Assembly: GCA_036245805.1 (NCBI GenBank)
Contig: BTRK01000002.1
Location: 24,173,067 to 24,237,066 of the forward strand
Length of the DNA stretch: 64,000 nucleotides
Direction: 5' to 3'
Origin: Pristionchus mayeri
Lineage: Eukaryota > Nematoda > Chromadorea > Rhabditida > Neodiplogasteridae
Shown: in pieces, positions 1-13,500 of the stretch
Numbering within the stretch: position 1 is the first letter of the stretch
Layout: the number at the start of each line of letters is the position of its first letter
Notes under the pieces: generated by a model
What the model was told of the DNA's origin: nothing
Seen by the model: the letters and a program-made list of their open reading frames with translations, nothing else
Database searches by the model: none
Program-made: the position numbers and the translations under genes

Positions 1-79
1 ATTTGATTCCGTTGAAGTTTGCAGAAGCAAGCCAACAGAACTGAGCACGAAGGAATATAGAAACGGATATAATTTGCAG

Positions 80-3000
80 TTGAATGAGACTCTTTCTGAG
101 GAAGACGATGAGAAGTCTTCAGAAGAGGCCGAGGTCGTCAAGATCAGCGGTGACGTCACCACCACTCAGGTTTGCTTTCAAATGTTTTCACCGATTGTGA
201 TCCATGTATCTGCTTGATAAAAACAGCGGGGACAAAGAAAGAAAGATTCATGCCAGATTCCTAACTAGAGGAATATTACCAGACGCCCCCTTCGACGACA
301 GTTTCTACGACGACGACCACGGTTGAGACTACTACGACTACTACGAGGGCTCCCACCACGACGACTACCGTACGCCCGACTACGGTATCGACAACGACGA
401 GACCGACCACCGCAGCCTCGACGACGACGACAGCGAAGCCGACACCCACGACTACGCTGCCAGAGAGAATACTCGACATCGACTTCCGGTGAGGATTTCG
501 ATGGTTTCTCAGCTTCCTCGTTGGGTATGAATATGAGAAATGGATTTGCAGGGGAATTCCTCGTGAACTGCTGACTCCCGAGGAGATCGAGCAGCAGGAG
601 AGACAAGAGGACGAGGAACTGCAGAAGGCACTCAAGTGAGATGCGATCTTTGATCTCTGCCACCCTTTGTTCCAATAGTTAGTACTGAGTAATTAGCTAG
701 TCGGTCCTTGATCTCTTCCCCTGTAGACTCCTGCCAGAGAAGGCAATCTCGAACAAGAAGCTGCAAGAGGAGACCTTCATCGCCTTCTCGGAGGGAGAGG
801 AGAGCGAGACTGTGGAGAAGGTTGAGAGTGTTCCCAAGGTCAGATTGAAATTCATAGAATTATGATATTAAAGAGACAGCAAATTCGATGTTTATGCACT
901 GAGCCCAATCACAGGAACATTGCATTTCAAAAATCATTACTCCAAATAACTGCAGGACGAAACAGTCCCCAAGGTGATCGAGACTTCGAAGACCGTGCTC
1001 TCTCTCAATAACATCGATGAGGACGAGAGAGAGAAGAGAGAGAAGGTCAGTTGAAGAATTACTTCGAGATAATGATTGCACTGCTACAGGTTGAAGATGC
1101 AGATATGCTCACCAGCAGCGTCGCTCCGGAGATCGGCGAACTGCGAACGAAGGCGCCCACTACGACTACTATGGTGAGCACTTCTTCGCGGGCTTTGTCG
1201 AGGTCCAAACCACCTTTACTGTTCTTCTTATGCTCTTGTCTTCTGAGATATCGGAATTTTTTTGTGCTAATTTCGTCATCAGAAGAAAGGTCGAAGCTGC
1301 ACTTTAGTGATGATGTGTATCTTTCAGGTGCCAGCAGGCCAGTTCGCCCGCAATATGCCGCACACTTTCGACCAGTTCACATTCCAGGTTAGATTGACCT
1401 CTGAACTTTCCCTCTTGTGCTTTAGTCGAGCATTCTTGAGTCATCTAACAGTTCATCTACATTAGGTAGTGCACTTAAAGTGCTTTCTTCTCGTGTCCTC
1501 GTACTTTCTTTGTTTTCGAATCTCCTAACGAGCGGACTCTTCTTTTCCTCTCCATTATCCTCTCCTCTACCCATTATGCCAATAAACTAGCAGCACTTCT
1601 CTTCCTGCCAATGCAAACAAAGCCCCGTCATGAATCAATCGTGAATTCCTGAAATTAGTGAACCAGAAACTCTCTGCTGTTCCTGTACTCTCTCGTCCAT
1701 CAGAGTGGGCGAGGGAGAGGGGGAAGGAAGAGAGGGCAGAGAGAAGAGGGCGAGTGGCGTTGATCCGCAGTCAAGATTAGACGAGGCGTCCTTTTTTGCG
1801 CTTCCTCGTAGGAATGCTAGGATTGCAGGGAGAAGAGGGGTCCACGAGTTCATTCTAGCTTCGTTTACGAACGTATTATGAGCAGATGTTTATTATCAAA
1901 AGGAGTCAAAAGTATCAATGTAATTGTCATGGGAAAAAGTTCAGGTTGGTCGCAACTTCGTCCCTCGCACAGTTTTTCAGAAGCCGAAAGACGGAGTGTC
2001 GGTGAGAATCAAAGGAGTATATTGATTCGCAGATCAGAGAACAGCACAACTCTGAAAGGTCAAATGACATACGATGAAAGAATTCTTTCTTCAGGCGCTG
2101 ATCGATATGGCCATCCCATCGAAGACGACTGCAGTTCCCCTCATCGGGAAGGAGATGTTCGACATCGACCTACCCCGTTGGAAGATAACGGCTAACTGGT
2201 GTCTAAATATCGTTTTCAGCGCGTGTCCCCGAGTTCGCGACAACGACAAGAGCTGCAGCCACTGCAGCAAGTACGACTCCTGCGACCACCACGACGACTG
2301 CAGCAACCACGACTCGTCGTGAGGTGAATATTGATAATAGTCGTGTGAAGGGGGGGGGGACAATTTCAGTAGAATTGATTATGATAATCTCCGATGGAAA
2401 GGAGAAATTTTCAAACAAATCGAAGAAATCCAGGCAACTACAGTCGACTTCAAGTTTCCCTTCGCCATCCCCGATCGAGTGGAAGACGATGAGAAGAAGA
2501 AGAGCATCGAGGAAAGTCTCAAGGTACGCTGAGTTTTGCTATTTTGGAAATCACAAAGACAATCTTTTCAATTTGGAAGAAGACAAGGACTACAAACAAG
2601 TGTCACTTCAGGAGATTAAGGACGCCTTCAAGCGCATCAGACAACTGGTGAAAGAGGATGGAAAGGAAGATGCATCAGAGGTCAATATTTTTGAAAAATT
2701 TCGAAAAGTATTGCTCAATTCGACTAGTTGCTCTAGGAGAAGATCTATGGGAACATTCTGCAGATCACTTCTGCAGAGGAGGACATCTCTCCTCCCCCCA
2801 CCAATCCAACCACCGTCTCCACGACTACACGCGTGCCCACTACTGTACCCACAACGACAGCATCGACTACTACAACCACCACTACCGTACGCTCCACGAC
2901 GACTACTGCAGCTGAGAAGCAGGAGGACTCGAGCGATGAGGAACTGATCAAGTTGGTGGAGATCTATTCAATACTCTGATGTTACTTTATCGGAATATTT

Positions 3001-6000
3001 ATTTTTTTGTCCCACAGTGCGGAATCATAATAATATCCGATTGCAGAGCAGACACTCCTCCCTCGTGGTTGGATCTCTCTGTATTCGCTGAAAATCATCG
3101 ATCACTGACTACTTCGACTGCTGCTTCTGCCTCCTCGACGACCACGACGACAGAGGAAGTGAGCAGAGATCAAATATTAACGGGGTAGCACTTCTATTTC
3201 AGCCCACGACAGCTCCCACTGAACCACCTCCGAAAGAAGCCCTTGTGATGCAGGTGTGTTTTCAATTTCATACACATTTTTCTCTAATTCCAAAGAAATA
3301 GACTGAAGGATTCGCATGAGGTAATGTTCAGAATATAATGAAGCATTCAAGAAATATATAATAGACACTAGAAAACTTACAATTGCAGTTGTTCGCGGTC
3401 TCCGAGAAGAAGAAGGACGAGATGAAGGAAGCACAGGAGAAGAAGATGAAGGAGAGCGAATTCGGAGGGAATCTCTTCGATGAAATCACCGAGCGGGGAG
3501 GTCAGAAGGCCACATTTTTATTTATCTCTGCTGCGAAAGACGAGTTGCATTGGTCATCCTCTCATGTTCTCCTTCAAGATGCTGCCCGTTTCTCCACAGT
3601 CGCTCCTCCATCAACTAAATCCCGAACCTTCGCTCCTCCCCCTGTTCCTCCTCTTTCTGTGAGTGTCTTCGCTTAGTACGCTGCTAGTTGCAAATTCATA
3701 GCATTTATTTGTAATTATTTCCAGAACCGGCAGAAATTCATCAAAAGTATGTATTTGAAAATGTCGAAAGTCAATGCAAATTGTAGACGACGGATCCTCT
3801 TTCGGGCATCATCGACGAAGGATCACTCCAGGTATTTGATGCCTGACTCTTACAAGATAAAATTCTTGCTGCAGGTTACTCGACGATCTCGCGACCAGAG
3901 TGCCCCTCCCAAGGCACCCTCACTACAGGTATGGATTGACTGATTATTTGGCCATTCCTCACTCAAATTGTCACTTCTGTTGATCATTCATGAATCCTCT
4001 TGCCGAAGACAAATATTTTCGAAACTGTGGAAGTATTGCAGCAAGAACGTCTCCCGAAGGCATTCCGAGCTCTCGTTGAGGATCTCGAAATCGAGGCTGA
4101 GACTGAAAGGGAGAGGAAAGTACTGATGGAACAGGTGAGGAGATCTAGATTTTTAATCCCAAAATTTCGTTGAAATTAATGATTTTAGCTCAAAGCCGAA
4201 GAAGCTCAGCAGCAAAAGAAGTCGAGCCGCCCGAAGTCTTCGCGGCCTACTGTCAGTTTTTATTAATCCATTTTAGAAATATAAAGACCACCACTAATGA
4301 ATCTTGTTTTCAGTCTACGACCACAGCAGTTCCATCGCCATCCTTCCTGGATGGAGCACTCACTGATGAGGTTTGTAGTAATTTTTTGGTTCCGTTCACA
4401 ACCTTACACTTTTTATTATTGCTACTTGGCTTGATCAATGACCCCTCATGAAAATACCCAGGAAATTCATGAATGAATGCATTTCCTGGGTATTTTCATT
4501 GCAGATTTCACATTGAAGAAAAATACGCTTTACTTGAGGTGGAGCAGTTCTTCGAGGATTCGAGGGATTCGACGACGGAGAAGATCAGAAAGATCGGAAG
4601 AGTGGTAATCAACATTTGCATTTGTAATAAAATCATGAATTCCTCTCATTCTAGCACAATCGGAATTCTACCGTCGTGGTGAGAGATCTTTGTTTCAGTT
4701 ACTATAACAAATGTAACAATCGGGATTGTATCGGTGCTCTCTCGTAGTCTCCGCTTTCTCATTTCATCCTCAACATCATGATAGATATTTCCTCATATCC
4801 CATACATGAGTTAACCCATATTCACAAGCTCAATTCTCATGCTTTTACTACCCTCTCTCACTCCTCTCTGTTGAATTCCTTCCACTTCCTCTCTTCATCT
4901 CTTCTCTCTCAGGGTCATCGTCGTCGTCTTCTCAAGGGCATACGAAGACTCAACCAGAATGGAGATCTAGCAAAGCACTCCAGGGTTAGGATAAGCTCCT
5001 TTAAACCACGTTTATAAGCGATTTTAGATTGTGCGTACGCAGAAGAGGCTGGTCCTTGTGCCAGAAGAGGAGGAGATCGGGAAGTGGGTGGAGAGTCAGG
5101 AGAGAAGAAGGTCAGCAGGCTCTTCCTCACAAGTCTTTATTATTCTGAGAGAGATTGAGGCTATCAATAGATTCAATACTTTGATATTTTCAACTTCAAA
5201 GGAAAATATTTGTGCTATTTCCTGACTACTTATCCTGGTCACTAGTACCGGCTCTTTGTAGACTTTCGAAGCAGCCTCAGGCAGCTGAACCGCCCACCAA
5301 AGGACTCGGAAGGGTTAGTTTAGATTCGATAGGTGCCTTTTGAAGTTATTATTCTTCATTTTGAGGGAAGATAGAAACTTGCTTAAAACTGAATCTTTAA
5401 GACAACTCCTCCTCCGGTCTTCTCCATTGGAGATCCGGCAAAGATGAGGACGACTCCCGTTCCACTACAGCCTCTCTCCATCACGTCGAGGTGAGTAGAA
5501 TGACTATCATTGGGAGTGACTTTCTCTAAGTACAAACAAAGTGAGCGTGTAAATATTCTTGAATTGAAGTTGTATCTCACCGAGAAAGAAATTTAAAAAA
5601 TCTGTGAATCTCAGGCCGTATTACAACGTGAATTCTCGGATGCACGTTCAGCAGCTCCAGCCACAAGTGAGATCATTTATTTTTTATAATTTGGATTTTT
5701 AAATACAGAGATAAATACAACAAACCATAAAGTGAATGTGTTCAATGATCTATTGGAAAAAAATCCAGCCCGACGGCTCCATCGCTGTCAGGCAGTTCGA
5801 AATGGAGGGACCGGAGCACGTGCAGCCCCTTATCAAGGAGCGAAGAGCGATCGTGAGTCTGATTGCTATTCGAGTGCTACAGTACCCATCAATGACTACT
5901 GTATCTCTTCATACACTCGCAGGTGGAGCCTCGTCTTCCCTCTCACGCGGGTTCCTCCGATCGGCAGTCAGCGAGGGCTCGTGACTACGATCTGGCCATG

Positions 6001-7007
6001 CAGAGAGTGAGCAAAACACAAAACAAGGAAGTTGTTCATTTGATTCCATTCTTCAGATCGCCTCTCAAATAGCCGATAGGATGTTCCCCACCACGAAGCA
6101 GCCTCAACAGGTACTATTGTGTACTTCATTGATCAAAAACTGGTTATCTTGCCCATTTTACTGCAAACAAATAATAAAATTGCCTGCACAATCTGCTCTT
6201 CTCTCTATCCAGGTGCAGCCCATCCGACCCGTTCCCCTCTCCCCTCCCCGTCACACGATTCGAATCGGGAGGATAGTTCCCCTTGCTGCGAAGAGAACCA
6301 TCGACTCCAACAGAATAATCGCAGCTGATTCGGAGAGAGCAGACAATCTCGACCCGAGAACCATAGAGCCGAGGACAGTTAGGGTACGGAGATACTGTAG
6401 TGAATTTCTCGATCGATAAATGATCTTGGTACAATGAATTCTTTAACTCCAGGTGCGGAACAGGAGGAACAAGCACGTGATGGGAATCTCGAAGCGAAGA
6501 CGATACGTACGTTGTCTTTGTTCTGCTTACGCTTTTTTACAGTTGTGCAGAAAATATACTACGGTTTATTATTGATTAAATTTTGTTTACTGTAACCTAC
6601 CGTACCTTCATTCAGTCACCGGGACAAAAAGGCGCTGCCGCAGCTCGAAATCACCTTACTGTGGTGCACGCCGATCCCAGTCTGCCTGCAGGAGCCATCG
6701 AGGTCATTGATCTTTTCTGCCGATTGTCTTCGATCTTACAGTACTGCAACAATTGCCAACTGACTTTATTCTGCAGGTTCCTGGTCTGATCCGTGGTGAT
6801 CATGCAATTCACGACGGAGAACGACAACCATCTCGTCTTTCTACGAGATCCTCACCTATCATGGTCAGCAGGGCCGCAACCGGGAATTAGAACCAGCAAA
6901 CAATTTTATAATACCCGGTTCTCTCATTCCAGCCACCAGTGCTGCATCCGCTAGTGGTCGACCGTAACTACGACCGCCAGACGATCGACCGGGACATTCG
7001 ACTCTAG
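80..7007 (+). CDS. Large Thr-rich, highly charged multi-exon protein, 3' part
   Basis: I do not recognise the family. About 30 short exons stay open on the plus strand and join in phase at most junctions, for example 80-169, 283-488 and 552-635; the last exon ends at the TAG at 7005-7007. The 5' end lies outside the window (1-79 reads as intron). Mucin-like Thr/Pro/Ala runs occur at about 283-470, 2220-2322, 2810-2920 and 3100-3170. They alternate with acidic and Lys/Glu-rich segments that look like coiled coil (about 726-1050, 2580-2690, 3390-3490, 4056-4135), and the last 1.5 kb is Arg/Pro-rich. No catalytic motif, membrane segment or Cys-rich domain is visible. The Thr runs could be O-glycosylated if the protein is secreted, but no signal peptide can be checked. 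The junction near 2208-2220 is unresolved, because a repetitive ACG/ACT stretch reads in several frames. It could also be a scaffold or cytoskeletal protein. Confidence 0.6.
4449..4498. repeat. 18-bp perfect hairpin at a 3' splice site
   Basis: TGAAAATACCCAGGAAAT (4449-4466) is followed, after a 14-base loop, by its exact reverse complement (4481-4498). The right arm ends 2 bp before the GCAG acceptor at 4501-4504 of the Thr-rich gene, so the polypyrimidine side of the acceptor lies in the stem. Confidence 0.9.
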
Positions 7008-7558
7008 AATCCGGCTCCGGCTCTGATTCAACTGCTCCTACTCACACATTGACATCTAACGGATTGCTCATCTAATTTATTGCTCATACGGTGCGAAGTT
7101 CAACACTAACTCCTCAAGCATTGTTATACTGGATCATAGTGTACTACTGGATATTTATTCATACTTTAATATATTTCGATATTCTCGTGCAATGCACTCA
7201 CTGCCTCGATTAATAATAATTTAGCTGTTTCCCATTCTCATAAATTATGTTCGTTTTATTTCGACGAAGTTCTGGTAAGGAGAATCGCATTTCAAAACAG
7301 AAATGTCGATGTCGAATTCGGACGACAGCTCTCACAGCAAAGAACACGGGAAAATAATTCGCATCCCCATCAACGCGAACGAATTACACAATACGATTTA
7401 TGGTTAACTTTCCTCTTTGTGAGCGATTTGGTTACAAGTAGTTTGGAACCTCTCCCATCCCTCTCTCGATGAGGGGATGGGAGTGGAAAGGGAAGAGAGA
7501 GGGGGAGAGGGAAGAGAGAGGGGACAGAGGGAAGAGTGGGGAAGGGGAAATTGCATCT
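7008..7558. other. Convergent 3' ends between gene 1 and receptor paralog A
   Basis: This stretch separates the plus-strand stop at 7007 from the minus-strand stop at 7559. AT-rich sequence at 7060-7260 probably holds the 3' UTR and polyadenylation region of the upstream gene. A purine-rich GA tract at 7470-7545 probably belongs to the 3' UTR of the minus-strand gene. I see no further coding potential. Confidence 0.4.
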
Positions 7559-10500
7559 TCAATCCCTTGCTGCATGCTTCTCCATCAGTTTCTTCTTCAG
7601 GGGCACCATTGGTTCGATGACGTTCTCGATGGCGTTGTCGAAGACATCCGCCAGTTTTCCCTTCGTGAACAGATGGGTGAAGTTGGCAGTTTTCTCGTGC
7701 AACTGCAAGGGGAAGGATCACTCTCCCTTCGGGGGGGGGGGGGGGGGGGGTAATCTCGACCTCGACAGAGGGGTAGATGGCGATGGGTCTCTTCACGTCC
7801 TCGTCCCTTGATGTGTAGTGGCCCATTCTCCGTGCCAGATGCTGCAGATTCACTTTTGCCACGGAACAAGTGGAAATACGAACGTCGAAGGCGGAGAATT
7901 GCGATTTCATCGTGCACATCTCGGCCACTATGTTGTTGCCTTCGATGAGGAAAGGCTGCAATTACTTTATTCCAACAATAAAGCTAACAGCAAAACATTT
8001 CGAATGAAATTTCATTGCATTGATCAAAAGAAGTTGAAAAAGGATTAAACAGAATATTTTGGTATGGATGAGAACAGATAAGAAATATCTTAGATCCTTA
8101 TCACAACGAACCTTCCATTTTCTTCGCAGAAGAGTCATCTCTTTCCGATCCTGATTGCTGCAAGGAACGAACGAATGGATGTCTATCCAGATGGGGGGGA
8201 GGATCTTCTCTCCTCCACTTACCATCTCCATCCCATCATCCTCTCCAATGTCTCATCTGGAACCGCTGGATAGACTGCCTGCAGGGAATATACTCAATTA
8301 CCCAATCACTACTCACAATGGAAGGAAGGCATCAATGCATCAATCGACTCTCTTTGTATTAGGTTGTAACATAAGTTTTGTCGCATTTCGTTGGTTCACA
8401 AAATTTCCATGAAGGATACTTCTCAAACATTCCGATTGCCTGACCTCCTAGCATATGTTTCTGGTGTACATGCACATTCAAACCATAGGGTAGAGCTGAA
8501 CCGCAGACGCTGGATATGTCAAAAATATTAATATGAACGGATTTAAATTTGGTGCAGATTTAATTGATTCGTTTGATCGGGTGCTAGTTCGCAGAGATGA
8601 ATAATGAACCAAACTTCTACAGCATGGTTATATGCCCCGTCAATGCTCTTTCAAAATATATATCAGATATGGTGCTATGTTGAGCGGAACAAAAGATATA
8701 CTTCACTGAATGTAAGGTTAGCCGCTGATTCGTAGCCAACTTGACCAACTCTTCCGAATCCGAAATTATAACAACAGTGACTAACATAAGCGCGTTCCAA
8801 TTACCACTCATGGAGGTCTAATTTATCATTGAACATTCGAGAGAAAGAACACTCTACTTGTGGGAAATTTGAATTTTCATTAATTCAATTCGCGCACAAT
8901 TTTACCAAAAAAATCCAAGTTTAGGTGTTTCGAATTAAAGATTGTCATTCAAAAGCTATATATTTCCAAAATTATCCCAAGTAGATAATGGTAAAGGAAG
9001 GGTTGATGGTTCGAATGGACACAATAAATCAGATATTGAACATGTGTGTGAGGTAGGAATGTGAACGAAGTGCCAATTTCAGTAGTTTCATATACATGCC
9101 ATCGTTCCGAATGGAGCCACTTATCTCAACAGAACCCAGTCTACCCCAAGCTTTGTCTGTATATTGACCACTTTGGGTGAACTATATTCCACCACTATTT
9201 GGATCTCGATATATATTGAGAAGAAAATTCGGCTTGCGAACGTTTTCGCGACCGTCACCTACCATCCACATTATACAAACTCGTCTACATTTATAGAACG
9301 ATTTCCGTTCATCATTATCCGTGAGTGGTTCAAAATTATGCCCTTATTTGGTACTTTACGCAAATCACACTAAATCGGCATAATTTCTCCTTTTCAAGAA
9401 GAGCTGATGCGTGAAAATGATTTGTAATCCTGATCTCAGTTCAACTTTGTCTGATTAATGTGTCTCCTCAACTGCCTTGACAGGGCTGAAGTAAAGCGCG
9501 TAAGAAAGGGTACGAAGCCCCTCACTGATAATTAATGTCGAAATTGAGATTAAATTAATTAATGCTCCTCTAATGGCCCAGCATTGATCGATTCCCGAGA
9601 AAGACTCAGAGGCCACCTCCATCTTATCGAACTGAAATGGATGAATGAGAGAGATCAAAGATCATGGTCTCACATTGTATACGGCAGTAAGAGTCTCATT
9701 CATCATCTTGAATTCCTCCTCAGTATTCTTCTTCTTCTCGTCTCTTGCTGCACACAAACCGTACAGAATTTGCTGTCTGCCATCATTTGTTCTCCCTTTT
9801 CCCATCACTTATCTTCTCTCCTCCTTCAATTACCTGTATGTCCCACATCGCACGTCAGTCAACAGTGGTTCCGCCGGGTCCTCTTCGACCATCTAAAGTG
9901 GGCGGAATCAACGAGAGAATGAGGGCGGAGTCTTGTACCTTCCAGTACTTCTGCTTTATAGCCTCCGCTCTTCCCATATGATGAACTGCATATTGAAGCA
10001 CGATAGCTCTCATTGGGGACTGTAGTTCTTCCAATGGAAGATCAGCCATTCGAGCCATTTCCTGCAGAGGAGAAGGGATGATGGATAGTCTCCATCTTTC
10101 CCATTCAACTTACTTTCATCACATCGGGTGCCTCTGCCCAGATTAGCATTCGAACGACGAGGAAGCGGATCCACGTATCCGTGGCGTCTGAAATTCATCC
10201 TATCGGGTGTACACATCCACTATTAGAGTCCAGTATATGCAATGCCCTAATCTCCCCCTCCTCTCTCCATTCCCTCTTTCCTCACTCACGTTCATTTTCT
10301 CTTCTCTTGTACGTCAATTCAGTGAGCATCGGACGAGCGAAGTCTACCACCAATTTACCATTTTCTTCGCGACTTCCCTGCAATCAATAGTTGTAGCAAA
10401 TGAACGCTTCGATAAAGGCTAATATAGTGCAATGAACAGCATGTAGGATACAAAAAGCACCTTCGGTCGTCATGGGGAGCAAAGTTCTCGTAGAGTATCT

Positions 10501-13500
10501 TCATGAATCGCCACATGTACTCTACAAAAGAATTCTCGTGCTACCGTATCCTCTACCATTTCCTCTACCGTAATCACTCACCCCACGCCACCCAATCGTC
10601 CATCAGTTCCTTCGAGCAGTGCTTCCAGAGATTGAAGAACTGCTTGAGATTTCCGTAGTGTTCAGATGGATCTTTATCCTTCACTGAAATAGCCACGAGT
10701 GACAGAATATCACACAAATCTCTCTCTTCGCTCACCTCTATCCGGTTTATCTCCAATGGCATATTCATTGAATGCAGTCAAATGAACGAGGACTGCATTT
10801 CGAGCAAATTTCGTGTATGTGAGGAACCGCTGAAATGTTAAAGAGTTACTTTAATTCCATTACTAAGCTCAGAAATTATTGCGAGGTTAGCGAGGTTGCT
10901 CCATACGACTGTTCGATGAATTTGTTCAGTGAATGCAATCAACAGTCTCCTCTCACTTCCACCATCCTCTCTACTCACCCCACAGTGCACCATGAACTCG
11001 ACGTCGTCCCAATCGAGTAATGAGTCGTTGGATGGAACCTCCTTCCCCAAGACGGACCACGGATCGCGTCTCTCCCATGGAGATCTATCACTGTCACCCA
11101 ACTGAATCAAGGACAGTTCATTCCGTATCTACAGTAGCCAGAGAGATACAGTACACTAGTATCTCCGGTGCTGCAACTCTGGCACTCACACATCTCCTGT
11201 CGACTGTAATCTCCGGGTTTGCAAGAGCGCTCATCGCTTTCGTTTCGATTCGCTTTATCTCTTCGTCCTCCTTAATTCGATCTTCTTCTCTCTTCTTATG
11301 AATACGTCGCTGAAAGACGCTATTTATGCGCGGTTGTATCGCCTAAAGCGCGCAAAACACACAGCAACAATGACGATGATGACAATGAGAATGATCGAGA
11401 GGACAACTCCGCCCACTGCAAAGCCAATGGTCTTGCCCAGAGAGACAGAAGGTCCGGCTGGTAAAGGAGCGGCTGTCGAAGAACGAATCCCTGCAAAATC
11501 TCCCGGAGTGTCAAAATAGATCTCAATCTTTAATAACCTTTATCACAGAACACATACGCATGCTCTTCAATAGATTTATTCGTATCATCTGTGTACCTTC
11601 CCGTGAGTGATGAACAAGTGACATTCCCGATTGATACTGTGCTAGTTGGTGTGTGATACCACCTGTAAGTATAAAGTGTAATTGCATGTGTAGCATTCTA
11701 CTGAGCTCACGTTAACTGGCCATTTGGGCAACTCAGATTCTTCCTGTCTGAGTCGTAATTGAAACCATCGCAATGATGTTGTGGTGGGCAACCATGTGAA
11801 ATATTGCCATATGCCCAGCAGTTTACTGAACACAATTTTAGATTTTATCATTCAGTTTGCGATAACTCAATAACCAACCAGGTTTGGCACACGAAGCTTG
11901 GGTAATTTGACGACCTTCTTGGGTGTACCAGGCAGCCTTTCTGAGAGCATCCGAGTGATATACATTAATGGATGGTACTATGTCAACCTTCCAGTGTTCG
12001 GTTTTGTATTCTTTTTGCATTCAATCTTGCCCGTATACAACTCGTCATTTGGTAATCTCCACTTGTCATCCGGACACTGTAATGCAAATTTTTTTATTGA
12101 AATTGTTTTTGAAACTCACGCTCGTAAGCTTGCATTCTTTCGGTGCCGCTGTGAAATTGGCACCTTCACATAAGTCACATTTCACGTTTTCCAGATTGCT
12201 ACATAGCGAGCATACTATAAGAAATAATACAAGGCGAAACTCTCGAAGGAAACCCACCTTTCTGGACACAGTGAACTGTTACGTTTTTCCCGAATACGAC
12301 TACAACGTTCTCTTGAACATTGTCCAATTTGTAGTTCCATTTATTAAGATTGCAAGTCAAGTCCTCCCCAACTTTGAGAAAGACTGGTGCGGTTTCATCT
12401 TCGGCTAATATTCTGAATAGGATTAAAATTTGTGATCATACCCAAATATTTTATCAATATTAGAAAATTCCGAAATACCTCAAATGAGAAGATGAATCAC
12501 AACTAATAGGACGAAATCCTGTTGTATCCACCTGAGAAGTTACTCAAGTTGCTATAACTTTAAAGTAGGTTATCTAAGAATCCAAGAAAGTATCTACTGG
12601 AGGATTTTGTTGATCCGCATATGATATGCGGCATATCTGCATAGAAAAATGGTCTTAGGAAAAAGGGACCATAAGGCATATCATCGAACATACTTTATTT
12701 TTACCATATAAAGTTCATTATAAGTCCTTTCATGTATTCTGTACCCTCTCTACCAACGGGTAAATTACTTCCAATAGATGGGACACAGTATTAAGCGCCA
12801 AACATTGCACAGACTAAATCGAAAAACGCAACAAATATTTCAATTTTATGCGGAACATATAAGAATCGATCACTCGCTTGCTCCGAAACATATCATTTTA
12901 ATCAACTGATTCCATATTCTCCCAATTTTGATCTTACCCGGAAATTTTATTTTTCTAGTTCTTCCAACATGGGTGGGAAAAAGTGAAAACATGTGATATA
13001 AATATATCGTAAATTACCCAACCACGGCTTCCCCACTTGACATTTAGTGAGGTGTCACAAACTATCGCGGAAATTTTTTCGGAGGAACGCAAACTCAGCC
13101 TTAAAGTTACCGGACGAGGACAAAATTGACCCCCTATTTTTTGTCCTCCATCGAATAGCCGATGGCTGAATTAGTTGAGAATGAATATACAAAAATGCTA
13201 AAAATCAATAATAGCCTCAAGGGAAAGCCGGAAATGATCAGCGTAATCCCGCGCTCCCTCACTTTTGCATACTCTCTCGTACACGCGACCAGATCAGGGT
13301 CAGATCAGGGTTTCGTCCTCGTCCGGTAACTTTAACGATTTACAATCCCAAATGCCAACACTATTGAGTGGAGTAACCATTACCCGATCAAACTTTTTGT
13401 ATTGTTGTTTCTGTTTCTAAAATTTGTACTGCTATGTACAGTATGTTGAATAGGTAGATAAATATATTAATTACCTTCTCGACAACGTAGAACGGATCCA

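Noticed and set aside
276..635. Long antisense frames over the Thr-rich exons
   Set aside because: They are shadows of the ACG/ACT repeats and cross the intron of the plus-strand gene.
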